In this document: positions 1-5,069 of the stretch, in pieces
How positions within the stretch are numbered: the first letter of the stretch is position 1
Layout: every line of letters starts with the position of its first letter
Assembly (NCBI GenBank): GCA_031272615.1
Contig: JAISTL010000292.1
Coordinates: 1 to 5,069 of the forward strand
Source: Methylobacteriaceae bacterium
Lineage (GTDB): Bacteria; Pseudomonadota; Alphaproteobacteria; Rhizobiales; Beijerinckiaceae
Length of the DNA: 5,069 nt
Direction: 5' to 3'
Position numbers and translations under genes: made by a program
The notes under the pieces: model-generated
Told to the model about the DNA's origin: nothing
The model's input: the letters and a program-made list of their open reading frames with translations, nothing else
The model's database searches: none

Positions 1-388
1 GGTCTCCGGTGCCCACCGGCACCGTCGACTTGGTGACCACCACCACATAGTGTTTCAGGTTGGCGGCAATGTCCCGCGCCGCCTGATACACATACGAAAG
101 ATCAGCATGGCCATCGCCGCGCCGCGACGGCGTGCCGACGGCGATGAATACTACCTCCGAGTCCGTCATGGCTTCCGCCAAATCGGTGGTGAAACCGAGG
201 CGCCGGGCCTCGACATTGCGAACCACCAGCTCGGTGAGCCCCGGCTCGTAAATCGGTATCTTCCCCTGCCGCAACCGCTCGATTTTTTCCCCGTCGGTAT
301 CGACGCACCGCACATGATGACCGAAATCGGCAAAACACGCGCCGGACACCAGCCCGACATAACCCGCACCTATCATGACCACACGCAT
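1..388 (-). CDS. ugd: UDP-glucose 6-dehydrogenase family protein, N-terminal part (cut by window edge)
   Basis: The visible 129 codons are the NAD-binding half of a nucleotide-sugar dehydrogenase. The family oxidises UDP-glucose to UDP-glucuronate in the cytoplasm with two NAD+, supplying uronic acid for capsule or O-antigen. The protein begins MRVVMIGAGYVGLVSGACFA. The Rossmann motif GAGYVG is at residues 7-12, an acidic residue at the end of strand 2 (D30) can bind the NAD ribose, and IPIYEPGL is at 44-51, FIAVGTP at 81-87 and TKSTVPVGTGD at 119-129. All are hallmarks of the UDP-glucose/GDP-mannose dehydrogenase family. The start is supported by AGGGGG at 395-400, six bases before the ATG. 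The catalytic Cys and the substrate-binding domain lie outside the window, so UDP-glucose rather than UDP-ManNAc or GDP-mannose as substrate is inferred from the N-terminal motifs. It lies 42 bases downstream of the wzt-like gene, probably in the same operon. Confidence 0.93.
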   Translation of the reverse strand, partial: MRVVMIGAGYVGLVSGACFADFGHHVRCVDTDGEKIERLRQGKIPIYEPGLTELVVRNVEARRLGFTTDLAEAMTDSEVVFIAVGTPSRRGDGHADLSYVYQAARDIAANLKHYVVVVTKSTVPVGTGD

Positions 389-430
389 GGAATACCCCCT
401 GATAATTTCTGTCGCGCGATGCGTCCGCCG

Positions 431-1720
431 TCAGTTTTCCTTCATCAAGTGAACACGGCTTTCGATATACATCATCGCCCTGTAGTCCGCGTGGAGGAAG
501 CGATCCGTCGGTTGCAGAACCACCAGATTGCTGATGTTGAGGTCCAGGAACAAATGGATTCCCACTGATTTCTGCACAACGGAACAGCTGAAGGACCACG
601 CGCCGGGCCGCATCACCGGATTCACGATTTCAAACACGGCCTTGGATTTCCCCGCGGGAATAACCAGTGTTTCGTGGCCGATTTCGTAGCTGTCAATGAT
701 TGCCGCCCCCTTGTACATTTCGGTGTCGCACCCGACACGGACAATGCCGTCGGTGATCTCTTGTTGCGATTCAATAACAATCTCCAGCTTAAACGGTTTT
801 CCGAAGCCGATTTCTTTGATGGGCCGGCCGTCGACGCCATCCAGAATACGAAACCCGGTCACTTTGACCTTTCCTGTTCCGACACGCTTGGCGCCGTATT
901 CCGTCGCAATGGCTTCACGTTGCGCGTCATCTGAGAGATTTCTCGTGTCTGAAGCCGCCCGCGCCAAAGCGTTCAAATCCTCGTAACGGCGACAGGCGGC
1001 CTCGACCGGCACGATGCCGCCCGAACGTCCGTGGTCCAGCACCAAACCCTTGTTGCACACCGCCCAGATTGCCCCCGGGGCATGGGAAACCAACAGAATG
1101 GTGGTGCCGCCCGCGCGCAACATATGGATACGATCAAAACATTTCTTTTGAAACGAAATATCGCCGACCGCCAGCACCTCGTCAACCAGAAGAATGTCGG
1201 GACTGCCGATCGCCGCCACCGCAAAGCCGAGGCGCACCGCCATACCGCTGGAATAATTGCGCACCGGCATGTCGATGAACTGTTCCAAATCGGCGAACTG
1301 CACGATTTCATCGAACTTTTTGGTGATTTCCGCAGGCGTCATCCCCAACAGGGTGCCGTTGATATAGACGTTTTCCCGCCCGGTGAGCAGCGGCGAGAAC
1401 CCGGCGCCGGCGGCAATCAGTGCGCCGACCCGCCCGCGCAGCTCCACCGTTCCCTTGTCCGGCGTGTAGGAACCGTTGAGGATGCGCAGCATGGTCGTTT
1501 TGCCCGAACCGTTGACCCCCATGATTCCGACGGCATCTCCCGATTCCAGCTCAAAACTGACATCATCCAGCGCCCAGAATTCTCCCGGCCGCAGCGTGTC
1601 GTCCTTGCCGCGGCCCATCACCCGCCGGGCGCTGTCAATCATGCCGTACCTCAAAGCACTCTTCAGCGACAAGCCGAATTTCTTGCCGAGCCCTTCGACA
1701 ATGACGGAAGGTTTACCCAT
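431..1720 (-). CDS. wzt: Polysaccharide ABC exporter ATPase with C-terminal domain (Wzt type)
   Basis: A 429-residue ATP-binding subunit of an ABC exporter for O-antigen or capsule. It hydrolyses ATP on the cytoplasmic face to drive lipid-linked glycan through the Wzm channel. Visible motifs are Walker A GVNGSGKT (68-75, K74), the loop GAGFSPLLTGRENVY (105-119), signature NYSSGM (155-160), Walker B ILLVDE (176-181), VLAVGD (182-187), and the switch histidine in VSHA (H213). The run VDEVLAVGD followed by F..KC is typical of the Wzt/KpsT/TagH branch. Residues about 20-48 form an insert between the first strands, as in long members. Residues about 280-429 form a predicted beta-rich C-terminal domain. 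In characterised Wzt proteins such a domain binds the modified non-reducing end of the O-antigen. Here that role is inferred from position and length. The start has GGAGG at 1727-1731, six bases upstream. The gene begins 30 bases after the permease stop. Confidence 0.95.
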   Translation of the reverse strand: MGKPSVIVEGLGKKFGLSLKSALRYGMIDSARRVMGRGKDDTLRPGEFWALDDVSFELESGDAVGIMGVNGSGKTTMLRILNGSYTPDKGTVELRGRVGALIAAGAGFSPLLTGRENVYINGTLLGMTPAEITKKFDEIVQFADLEQFIDMPVRNYSSGMAVRLGFAVAAIGSPDILLVDEVLAVGDISFQKKCFDRIHMLRAGGTTILLVSHAPGAIWAVCNKGLVLDHGRSGGIVPVEAACRRYEDLNALARAASDTRNLSDDAQREAIATEYGAKRVGTGKVKVTGFRILDGVDGRPIKEIGFGKPFKLEIVIESQQEITDGIVRVGCDTEMYKGAAIIDSYEIGHETLVIPAGKSKAVFEIVNPVMRPGAWSFSCSVVQKSVGIHLFLDLNISNLVVLQPTDRFLHADYRAMMYIESRVHLMKEN

Positions 1721-1750
1721 GAGCTGCCTCCGAATCCCCTGCGCGCCCCA

Positions 1751-2704
1751 TTATAACCGTTCCGCCGCAAGGTCTTCAATCAGATAAAACACCCGGATGC
1801 AAACAACGGCGCACACGCAGGCCGCCGCGGACAGCAGAAGGAAAACGCCCCCGTTCTCCGCGTGCCCGGTGATGATCAGTGACCGCGGCGTATCCACCAG
1901 ATAGGTCAGCGGATTGTATGTAATCAACGTCTTGATGAGCGGGTTGGTGATGGTGTCCCTGAGGTAGATCACCGGCGTGACGTACATGACCAGTGACAGC
2001 CCGAACTGAACCATCGAGGTGAGATCCCTGGCGATGATCCCGAGAACCGACAGCACCAAACCGGCGGACGCGCCGAGTAATACCATGGGCAGAACCAGCA
2101 CCGGATAAAGGATGAACCACCATGACGGCGCCATGCCGTAGAGCAGAAGCACCACCAGCACCGTCACCATGTTGGTCATGATGGCGTAATAGAGATTGCT
2201 CAAGGCGCTGACGGCAAGGGAAATCTTGGGGATCCGCGTGCGCATGATCAAGTCGGCCTGAGCCGCCAGGCCGCCGCTGACTCCGGCGAGCGCTCCGGGC
2301 AGACACGACCAGACACAGCTTCCCGTAAGAACATACAGCGTATACGGTATTTCCCCCTCCCCCGGGACAAGAACACCGGAAATGTAGAGAAAAAGGAAAC
2401 TCAGCACCCCGAGCAGCGGGGATATGAACGCCCAGAAATACCCCAGCAGCTTTTGCTTGTACTGGGCCTTGAAATCCCTGAGAAACAACCGCAGGATGAT
2501 ATAGCGGGAGGCATGGATATCCCCGGCGGCCTGGCGAACCCCCCACAAAAACCCTCCCTGACGTTCGTTCGGTCGATAAATTGTGACCTCGGTTCCATCC
2601 GCTTCCAGTTTTCTCATTGACCTCACCATATTCCGGCCCGATGAACGGGTCCGAGTGCGCATGTACAGCATTTTCCCCGCAAGGGCAATCTCTCCCCATG
2701 GCAT
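1751..2704 (-). CDS. wzm: Polysaccharide ABC exporter permease (Wzm type, ABC-2)
   Basis: An integral inner-membrane permease partner of the Wzt-type ATPase. It forms the channel for lipid-linked polysaccharide. With the longest start it has 317 residues, against about 260-290 usual for the family. Family motifs are RDFKAQYKQKLLGYFW (76-91), YVTPVIY (241-247) and NPLTYLVDTPRSLI (264-277). Hydrophobic segments at about 89-112, 121-143, 162-189, 195-222, 231-248 and 286-306 fit six membrane helices. The amphipathic stretch before the first helix is typical of ABC-2 permeases. The start is uncertain. The 2704 ATG has GGAGG at 2717-2721 but 12 bases away. In-frame ATGs at 2671, 2662, 2629 and 2617 also exist. 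Family resemblance begins only at VTIYRPNER (40-48), so starting at 2617 (288 residues, GAGG three bases upstream) is a strong alternative. It is the first gene of the likely wzm-wzt-ugd operon. Confidence 0.93.
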   Translation of the reverse strand: MPWGEIALAGKMLYMRTRTRSSGRNMVRSMRKLEADGTEVTIYRPNERQGGFLWGVRQAAGDIHASRYIILRLFLRDFKAQYKQKLLGYFWAFISPLLGVLSFLFLYISGVLVPGEGEIPYTLYVLTGSCVWSCLPGALAGVSGGLAAQADLIMRTRIPKISLAVSALSNLYYAIMTNMVTVLVVLLLYGMAPSWWFILYPVLVLPMVLLGASAGLVLSVLGIIARDLTSMVQFGLSLVMYVTPVIYLRDTITNPLIKTLITYNPLTYLVDTPRSLIITGHAENGGVFLLLSAAACVCAVVCIRVFYLIEDLAAERL

Positions 2705-2726
2705 TCCGACACATGACCTCCGAATG

Positions 2727-2757
2727 CCCCCGCCGCCCCCTCCAAACCGCGGAGAGG
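2727..2757 (-). promoter_or_regulatory. G-rich leader with stem-loop upstream of the wzm-like gene
   Basis: Read on the minus strand, this leader has a possible 7-base stem (CCTCTCC at 2757-2751 with GGAGGGG at 2743-2737, one G-T pair) around a 7-base loop. The same bases run into G tracts of 2, 5, 2 and 5 separated by single bases (2743-2727). It ends six bases before the GGAGG at 2721-2717. The stem and a two-layer G-quadruplex would be mutually exclusive, and either could affect ribosome access. The sequence pattern is visible; any regulatory role is inference. There is no U tract, so it is not a standard terminator. Confidence 0.35.
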
Positions 2758-2795
2758 TTTATGGTGAAATCTGTGTGAGGTATTCAGGCTGTTTG

Positions 2796-2823
2796 ACCAT
2801 ATCGCCCATCCCGTAGATTGCAA
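2796..2823 (-). promoter_or_regulatory. Weak candidate promoter for the wzm-wzt-ugd operon
   Basis: On the minus strand, TTGCAA (2823-2818) and TATGGT (2801-2796) are separated by 16 bases. Each matches the sigma70 consensus at four of six positions. It is the best pair I could see between the palindromic repeats and the permease start. It would give a leader of roughly 85 bases that includes the G-rich stretch. The match is weak, and transcription could instead enter from elsewhere. Confidence 0.25.
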
Positions 2824-2841
2824 CGTCGCTGCCCGGGCGGC

Positions 2842-2918
2842 GCCGTCATTGCGAGCGAAGCGCGGCAATCCAGTAAGGGGCGATCCGCTGGATTGCTTCG
2901 TTCCTCGTGGGTGCCGGC
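2842..2918. repeat. Short palindromic repeat, copy A
   Basis: An imperfect palindrome with outer arms GCCGTCA (2842-2848) and TGCCGGC (2912-2918). The inner arms are GGCAATCCAG (2864-2873) and CTGGATTGCTTCG (2888-2900), around a central stretch of about 14 bases. Its arms match those of copies B and C, but its centre is shorter and different. The sequence after it (cggcccaaccggc) also follows copy C, showing that the family unit extends past the palindrome. It resembles the small dispersed intergenic palindromes (REP- or MITE-like) common in environmental bacteria. It lies between the ATPase-nuclease gene and the polysaccharide operon. Confidence 0.75.
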
Positions 2919-2920
2919 CC

Positions 2921-3085
2921 AACCGGCGGTGCGACACGTCAAACGGTGGAGTAGGAACGCTCGAACGCTTGTCACACACTCCGCCGTCATTGCGGGCAAA
3001 GCGAAGCAATCCACACTAACCCATTGTAAAAACAAGAGAATGCAGACGATACAAGGCTGGATTGCTTCGCTCACGCTCGTGGGTG
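2921..3085 (+). repeat. Left copy of the long direct repeat (contains palindrome copy B)
   Basis: This block matches 4879-5044 in the same orientation with about 15 differences by eye, including one single-base indel near 2998. The first part is a linker that includes gtaggaacgctcgaacgctt (2951-2970). The second part is a palindrome from 2983 with inner arms GCGAAGCAATCC (3001-3012) and GGATTGCTTCGC (3059-3070). Between them lies an AT-richer centre containing ctaacccattgtaaaaacaa (3015-3034). Similarity stops at 3085, where copies A and C continue into cggcccaaccgg but this copy does not. The outer right arm is therefore missing. The end lies 12 bases from the stop codon of the ATPase-nuclease gene, so its hairpin would form in the 3' end of that transcript. 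Confidence 0.9.
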
Positions 3086-3097
3086 GTGGTGGCGGCG

Positions 3098-4666
3098 TCA
3101 GCAGCCGACGATATGGACCGTGCTGCCGTCGGGAAGAGTCTCGGTCACCCAGTAAATCCGCTCCTCCCAGGGTTTCGTCTGGTCGCGGTCGAAAATGACC
3201 AGCCAGCCCTCGGAGGCGCCGCAGGTGTCCATGTAGCGCTCCAGCTGTTCCAACCCGTCCTTGCGCGCTTTCGGGCCGGCGAGCTTCAGCTCCACCGGAT
3301 AGGTATGGTCTTTGTAAATTACGCCAACATCCACCCGGCCGCGATCAAGGGCGTATTCCCGGATGATACGCCCGCCGCCATTGACCACCCGCTGCAAAAA
3401 CGCCTGCATGATCAAATGCGGCGCCGACTCAAGGAAATCATATTTCTCCATCCAGATACCGGAGTTCTCCCGCCAGAACTGCTGAAACTCCCTGAGCAAC
3501 CCGTTCATATCCAGCGTCTTGCCGTCCATCCACCGGTGCTGGAGACTTGCCGGCAGCGACATTTGCGTGTCATAGTTCAACGTGCGGACAATCATGTCCC
3601 GGTAAATCGGGTTGGCCGGAGTGAGCTTCCCGTCCGCGTCGGTTTTCAGCAAGCCGAGATCCAGGCAAAACTTGGTGTCGTCGGAGAGCAGCGACACGGT
3701 CGGGCTCGTGCCCGCCAGCACCGGATCGATCACCTTGCGCACCCGCGGTTCCTTGAGCCGCTCCAGCAGGGAATCAATGTGAGTATCGCGGCGCAGCATC
3801 AGCGTTTCCGCCGCGGCGTCAAAGTGCTCCGCAGTGACAGGTTTGCTGTAGTCCAGAGCCAGGTCGTCTTCGACGATCTGCCGCGCCAGGGCGTTGACCA
3901 GCCACGGCTGACCCTCGCACCAATACCACGCCCGTTCCACCGCGCCAGGCTCGAACACCTGACCCGTCGCCTCGGTGTGCTGCTGATAAAGCTCCCCCAC
4001 CTGCTCCACCGTGAAGTTGGTGAGTGTCAGCGCCTTGGTGACGATGTTGAACGGGCTCGCCGACCCCAGCGTTTGCTCCTCCGGCCGGATTTGCGCCTTG
4101 AAATCCCGGATGTCCCGCATCCCGATGAGGGAAATCGACCACGGGAACGGCGCCCTGATGATGTTCACATAGCCGTCGCGCAATTGCCGCAGAAACGTGA
4201 TCAACGTTTGGTCCGAAAGACAATCCGCCTCGTCGAAGAAGACGATGAGCGGTTTGTCGAGAGCAGCGCATAAGTTCGACAGGGCCATACGAATCTCCGC
4301 TCCCGGTTCACCGGCCTGCAGCCGGCCGGGATATCGGGATTTTATCTCCGGAACCAAGGAAACGGCGGTATCCAGAAGGCCAATCACCATGGGGATGGAT
4401 TGCGCAATCTCCGTAATCCCCTGCAGCGCTTCCAACGAACAATACAGCGCGTAAAACCGACCGCCAAAGTTGACATCACCGGTCAGTGTGTTCAACAGCG
4501 TGGTCTTGCCCGATTGGCGCGGCGCGTGGATGACAAAATACCGTTGATTCAGCGCCAATTTGAGCGCTTCGGGAAGCCGGGCCACGGCGTCCAGCATGTA
4601 GTGTCTTCCAGGGATGCACGGTCCCGCGGTGTTGAAATATTTCGGAATCGCATACGGATCGGACAT
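3098..4666 (-). CDS. AAA-like P-loop ATPase fused to a PD-(D/E)XK nuclease-like domain, function unknown
   Basis: A 522-residue, apparently cytoplasmic protein with no signal peptide or membrane helix. It opens with the YFNTAGPC box (10-17), typical of a family of uncharacterised AAA-like ATP-binding proteins. Then come a Walker A-like APRQSGKTT (48-56, K54; alanine where the classic first glycine stands), Walker B LIVFFDEAD (140-148), a possible sensor strand SLIGMRDIRD (179-188), and GQPWLVNALA (252-261), a motif of STAND/archaeal-type ATPases. A helical or winged-helix middle follows. The C-terminus shows a PD-(D/E)XK pattern: E437, D446 in GRVDVGVI, ELK at 459-461, then QLERY (474-478), matching the QxxxY motif of RecB-type nucleases. 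The nuclease assignment rests on pattern only. The start has AGGAG at 4674-4678, seven bases upstream, and a good promoter just before it. No partner gene is visible, and long direct repeats lie on both sides. Defence, DNA maintenance or a mobile-element role are possible. Confidence 0.87.
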   Translation of the reverse strand: MSDPYAIPKYFNTAGPCIPGRHYMLDAVARLPEALKLALNQRYFVIHAPRQSGKTTLLNTLTGDVNFGGRFYALYCSLEALQGITEIAQSIPMVIGLLDTAVSLVPEIKSRYPGRLQAGEPGAEIRMALSNLCAALDKPLIVFFDEADCLSDQTLITFLRQLRDGYVNIIRAPFPWSISLIGMRDIRDFKAQIRPEEQTLGSASPFNIVTKALTLTNFTVEQVGELYQQHTEATGQVFEPGAVERAWYWCEGQPWLVNALARQIVEDDLALDYSKPVTAEHFDAAAETLMLRRDTHIDSLLERLKEPRVRKVIDPVLAGTSPTVSLLSDDTKFCLDLGLLKTDADGKLTPANPIYRDMIVRTLNYDTQMSLPASLQHRWMDGKTLDMNGLLREFQQFWRENSGIWMEKYDFLESAPHLIMQAFLQRVVNGGGRIIREYALDRGRVDVGVIYKDHTYPVELKLAGPKARKDGLEQLERYMDTCGASEGWLVIFDRDQTKPWEERIYWVTETLPDGSTVHIVGC

Positions 4667-4690
4667 GTCGGCGCTCCTGCAGTTTCGCCG

Positions 4691-4719
4691 ACTATACCCT
4701 ATCCCGGCTAAAATAACAA
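4691..4719 (-). promoter_or_regulatory. Sigma70-like promoter of the ATPase-nuclease gene
   Basis: On the minus strand, TTGTTA (4719-4714) and TATAGT (4696-4691) are separated by exactly 17 bases. The -10 box matches five of six consensus bases and the -35 box four of six. This AT-rich patch stands out in GC-rich surroundings. Transcription would start near 4684, leaving a leader of under 20 bases that contains the AGGAG ribosome binding site (4674-4678). The gene is therefore likely expressed independently. Confidence 0.65.
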
Positions 4720-4770
4720 CGAAGCCGTATTCCGGAGAATCCGCCGGTGAGGCGTGGAAGCGGCGCGTTT

Positions 4771-4868
4771 GGGATGGCGGACGCCCCCGTTTGCCCGTCG
4801 CCGGATGGAAGCCCGCGACCCACTGACCGCGCTTGCAGCGCGCGGCAGACGGGTGCGTTCGCCATCCC
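4771..4868. repeat. Imperfect palindrome of a second repeat type
   Basis: Arms of 25 bases at 4771-4795 and 4844-4868 are inverted copies with three mismatches (they begin GGGATGGCGGACGC and GGGATGGCGAACGC when read inward). The centre is about 48 bases and contains GCGCTTGCAGCGCG (4829-4842), itself partly self-complementary. It is unrelated in sequence to copies A, B and C. It lies upstream of the ATPase-nuclease promoter and just outside repeat copy C, and could form a long hairpin. A small non-autonomous element or dispersed intergenic palindrome is the likely nature. No target-site duplication is obvious. Confidence 0.7.
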
Positions 4869-4878
4869 AGCCCTGCGG

Positions 4879-5044
4879 AACCGGCCGTGGGTCACGCCAA
4901 ACGATGGAGTAGGAACGCTCGAACGCTTGTCACACAATCCGCCGTCATTGCGAGCGATAGCGAAGCAATCCAGACTAACCCATTGTAAAAACAATAGAAT
5001 TCAGACGATCCCAGTCTGGATTGCTTCGCTCACGCTCGTGGGTG
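4879..5044 (+). repeat. Right copy of the long direct repeat (contains palindrome copy C)
   Basis: This is the partner of 2921-3085, in the same orientation. Its palindrome is the most complete of the three. The outer arms are GCCGTCA (4941-4947) and TGACGGC (5043-5049), the inner arms GCGAAGCAATCCAGAC (4960-4975) and GTCTGGATTGCTTCGC (5014-5029). The centre holds the small inverted pair ATTGT/ACAAT (4982-4986, 4991-4995). After the palindrome the sequence reads cggcccaaccggc, as after copy A. This suggests the repeat unit continues beyond the window. No gene is visible from 4667 to the window end. Confidence 0.9.
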
Positions 5045-5069
5045 ACGGCCCAACCGGCACCGCGCGGCG

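Noticed and set aside
102..599. Open frame of 165 codons on the minus strand over the ugd/wzt junction
   Set aside because: It is out of frame with both flanking genes, which have convincing motifs, and its translation is low in sense (Arg/Gly/Cys-rich).
1031..1756. Open frame of 241 codons on the plus strand
   Set aside because: It is antisense to the Wzt-type ATPase, with no domain and biased composition.
1776..2714. Open frame of 312 codons on the minus strand in another frame from the permease
   Set aside because: It overlaps the permease almost entirely, lacks membrane helices and has composition typical of a shifted frame. Its ATG is only two bases from GGAGG, too close for normal initiation.
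2759..2809. Possible 16-residue leader peptide (MGDMVKQPEYLTQISP) on the minus strand
   Set aside because: There is no ribosome binding site before its ATG, no run of regulatory codons and no attenuator pair. A frame this short is expected by chance.
2842..3085. Possible CRISPR array
   Set aside because: Repeats A and B are palindromes of differing length with unequal spacing and no uniform spacers. No cas gene is present.
2623..3198. Several open frames through the repeats (for example 2623-3009, 2784-3074, 2818-3198)
   Set aside because: They run through palindromic repeats on both strands, and their translations mirror the repeat sequence rather than any protein family.
3062..4273. Open frame of 403 codons on the plus strand
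   Set aside because: It lies antisense to the ATPase-nuclease gene, which has clear motifs, promoter and ribosome site. The plus-strand translation is rich in Arg, His and Pro and shows no recognisable domain; it is typical of GC-rich antisense frames.

Overview
The window is GC-rich bacterial DNA. All four genes lie on the minus strand, so the transcriptional order runs from right to left. The left half is the export end of a surface-polysaccharide locus. It holds an ABC-2 permease (Wzm type), its ATPase with a C-terminal extension (Wzt type), and the first 129 codons of a UDP-glucose 6-dehydrogenase-type enzyme cut by the window edge. A Wzt with a long C-terminal domain points to a Gram-negative O-antigen or capsule system. 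The sequence does not let me name the species; the dispersed palindromes (cores of the type GTCATTGCGAGCGA...GCAATCCAG) occur in many environmental bacteria.

Layout: 1-388 ugd-like (partial); 431-1720 wzt-like; 1751-2704 wzm-like. The gaps of 42 and 30 bases suggest one operon, wzm-wzt-ugd. Region 2705-3097 has no convincing gene. It contains a G-rich leader before wzm, a short palindromic repeat (copy A), a linker and a longer palindromic repeat (copy B). Region 3098-4666 encodes a 522-residue protein joining a P-loop ATPase to a C-terminal PD-(D/E)XK nuclease-like domain. It has its own sigma70-like promoter at 4691-4719. Region 4667-5069 has no gene. It contains that promoter, a different imperfect palindrome (4771-4868), and repeat copy C.

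How the parts work together: Wzm forms the inner-membrane channel and Wzt powers it and probably reads the polymer end. The dehydrogenase would supply UDP-glucuronate (or a related uronic acid) for the polymer. The ATPase-nuclease gene seems unrelated to export.

The most notable structure is a direct repeat of about 165 bases (2921-3085 and 4879-5044, about 15 differences by my count) that brackets the ATPase-nuclease gene. Together with the dedicated promoter this makes a self-contained cassette of about 1.96 kb placed next to the polysaccharide operon. That the cassette moved as a unit is inference.
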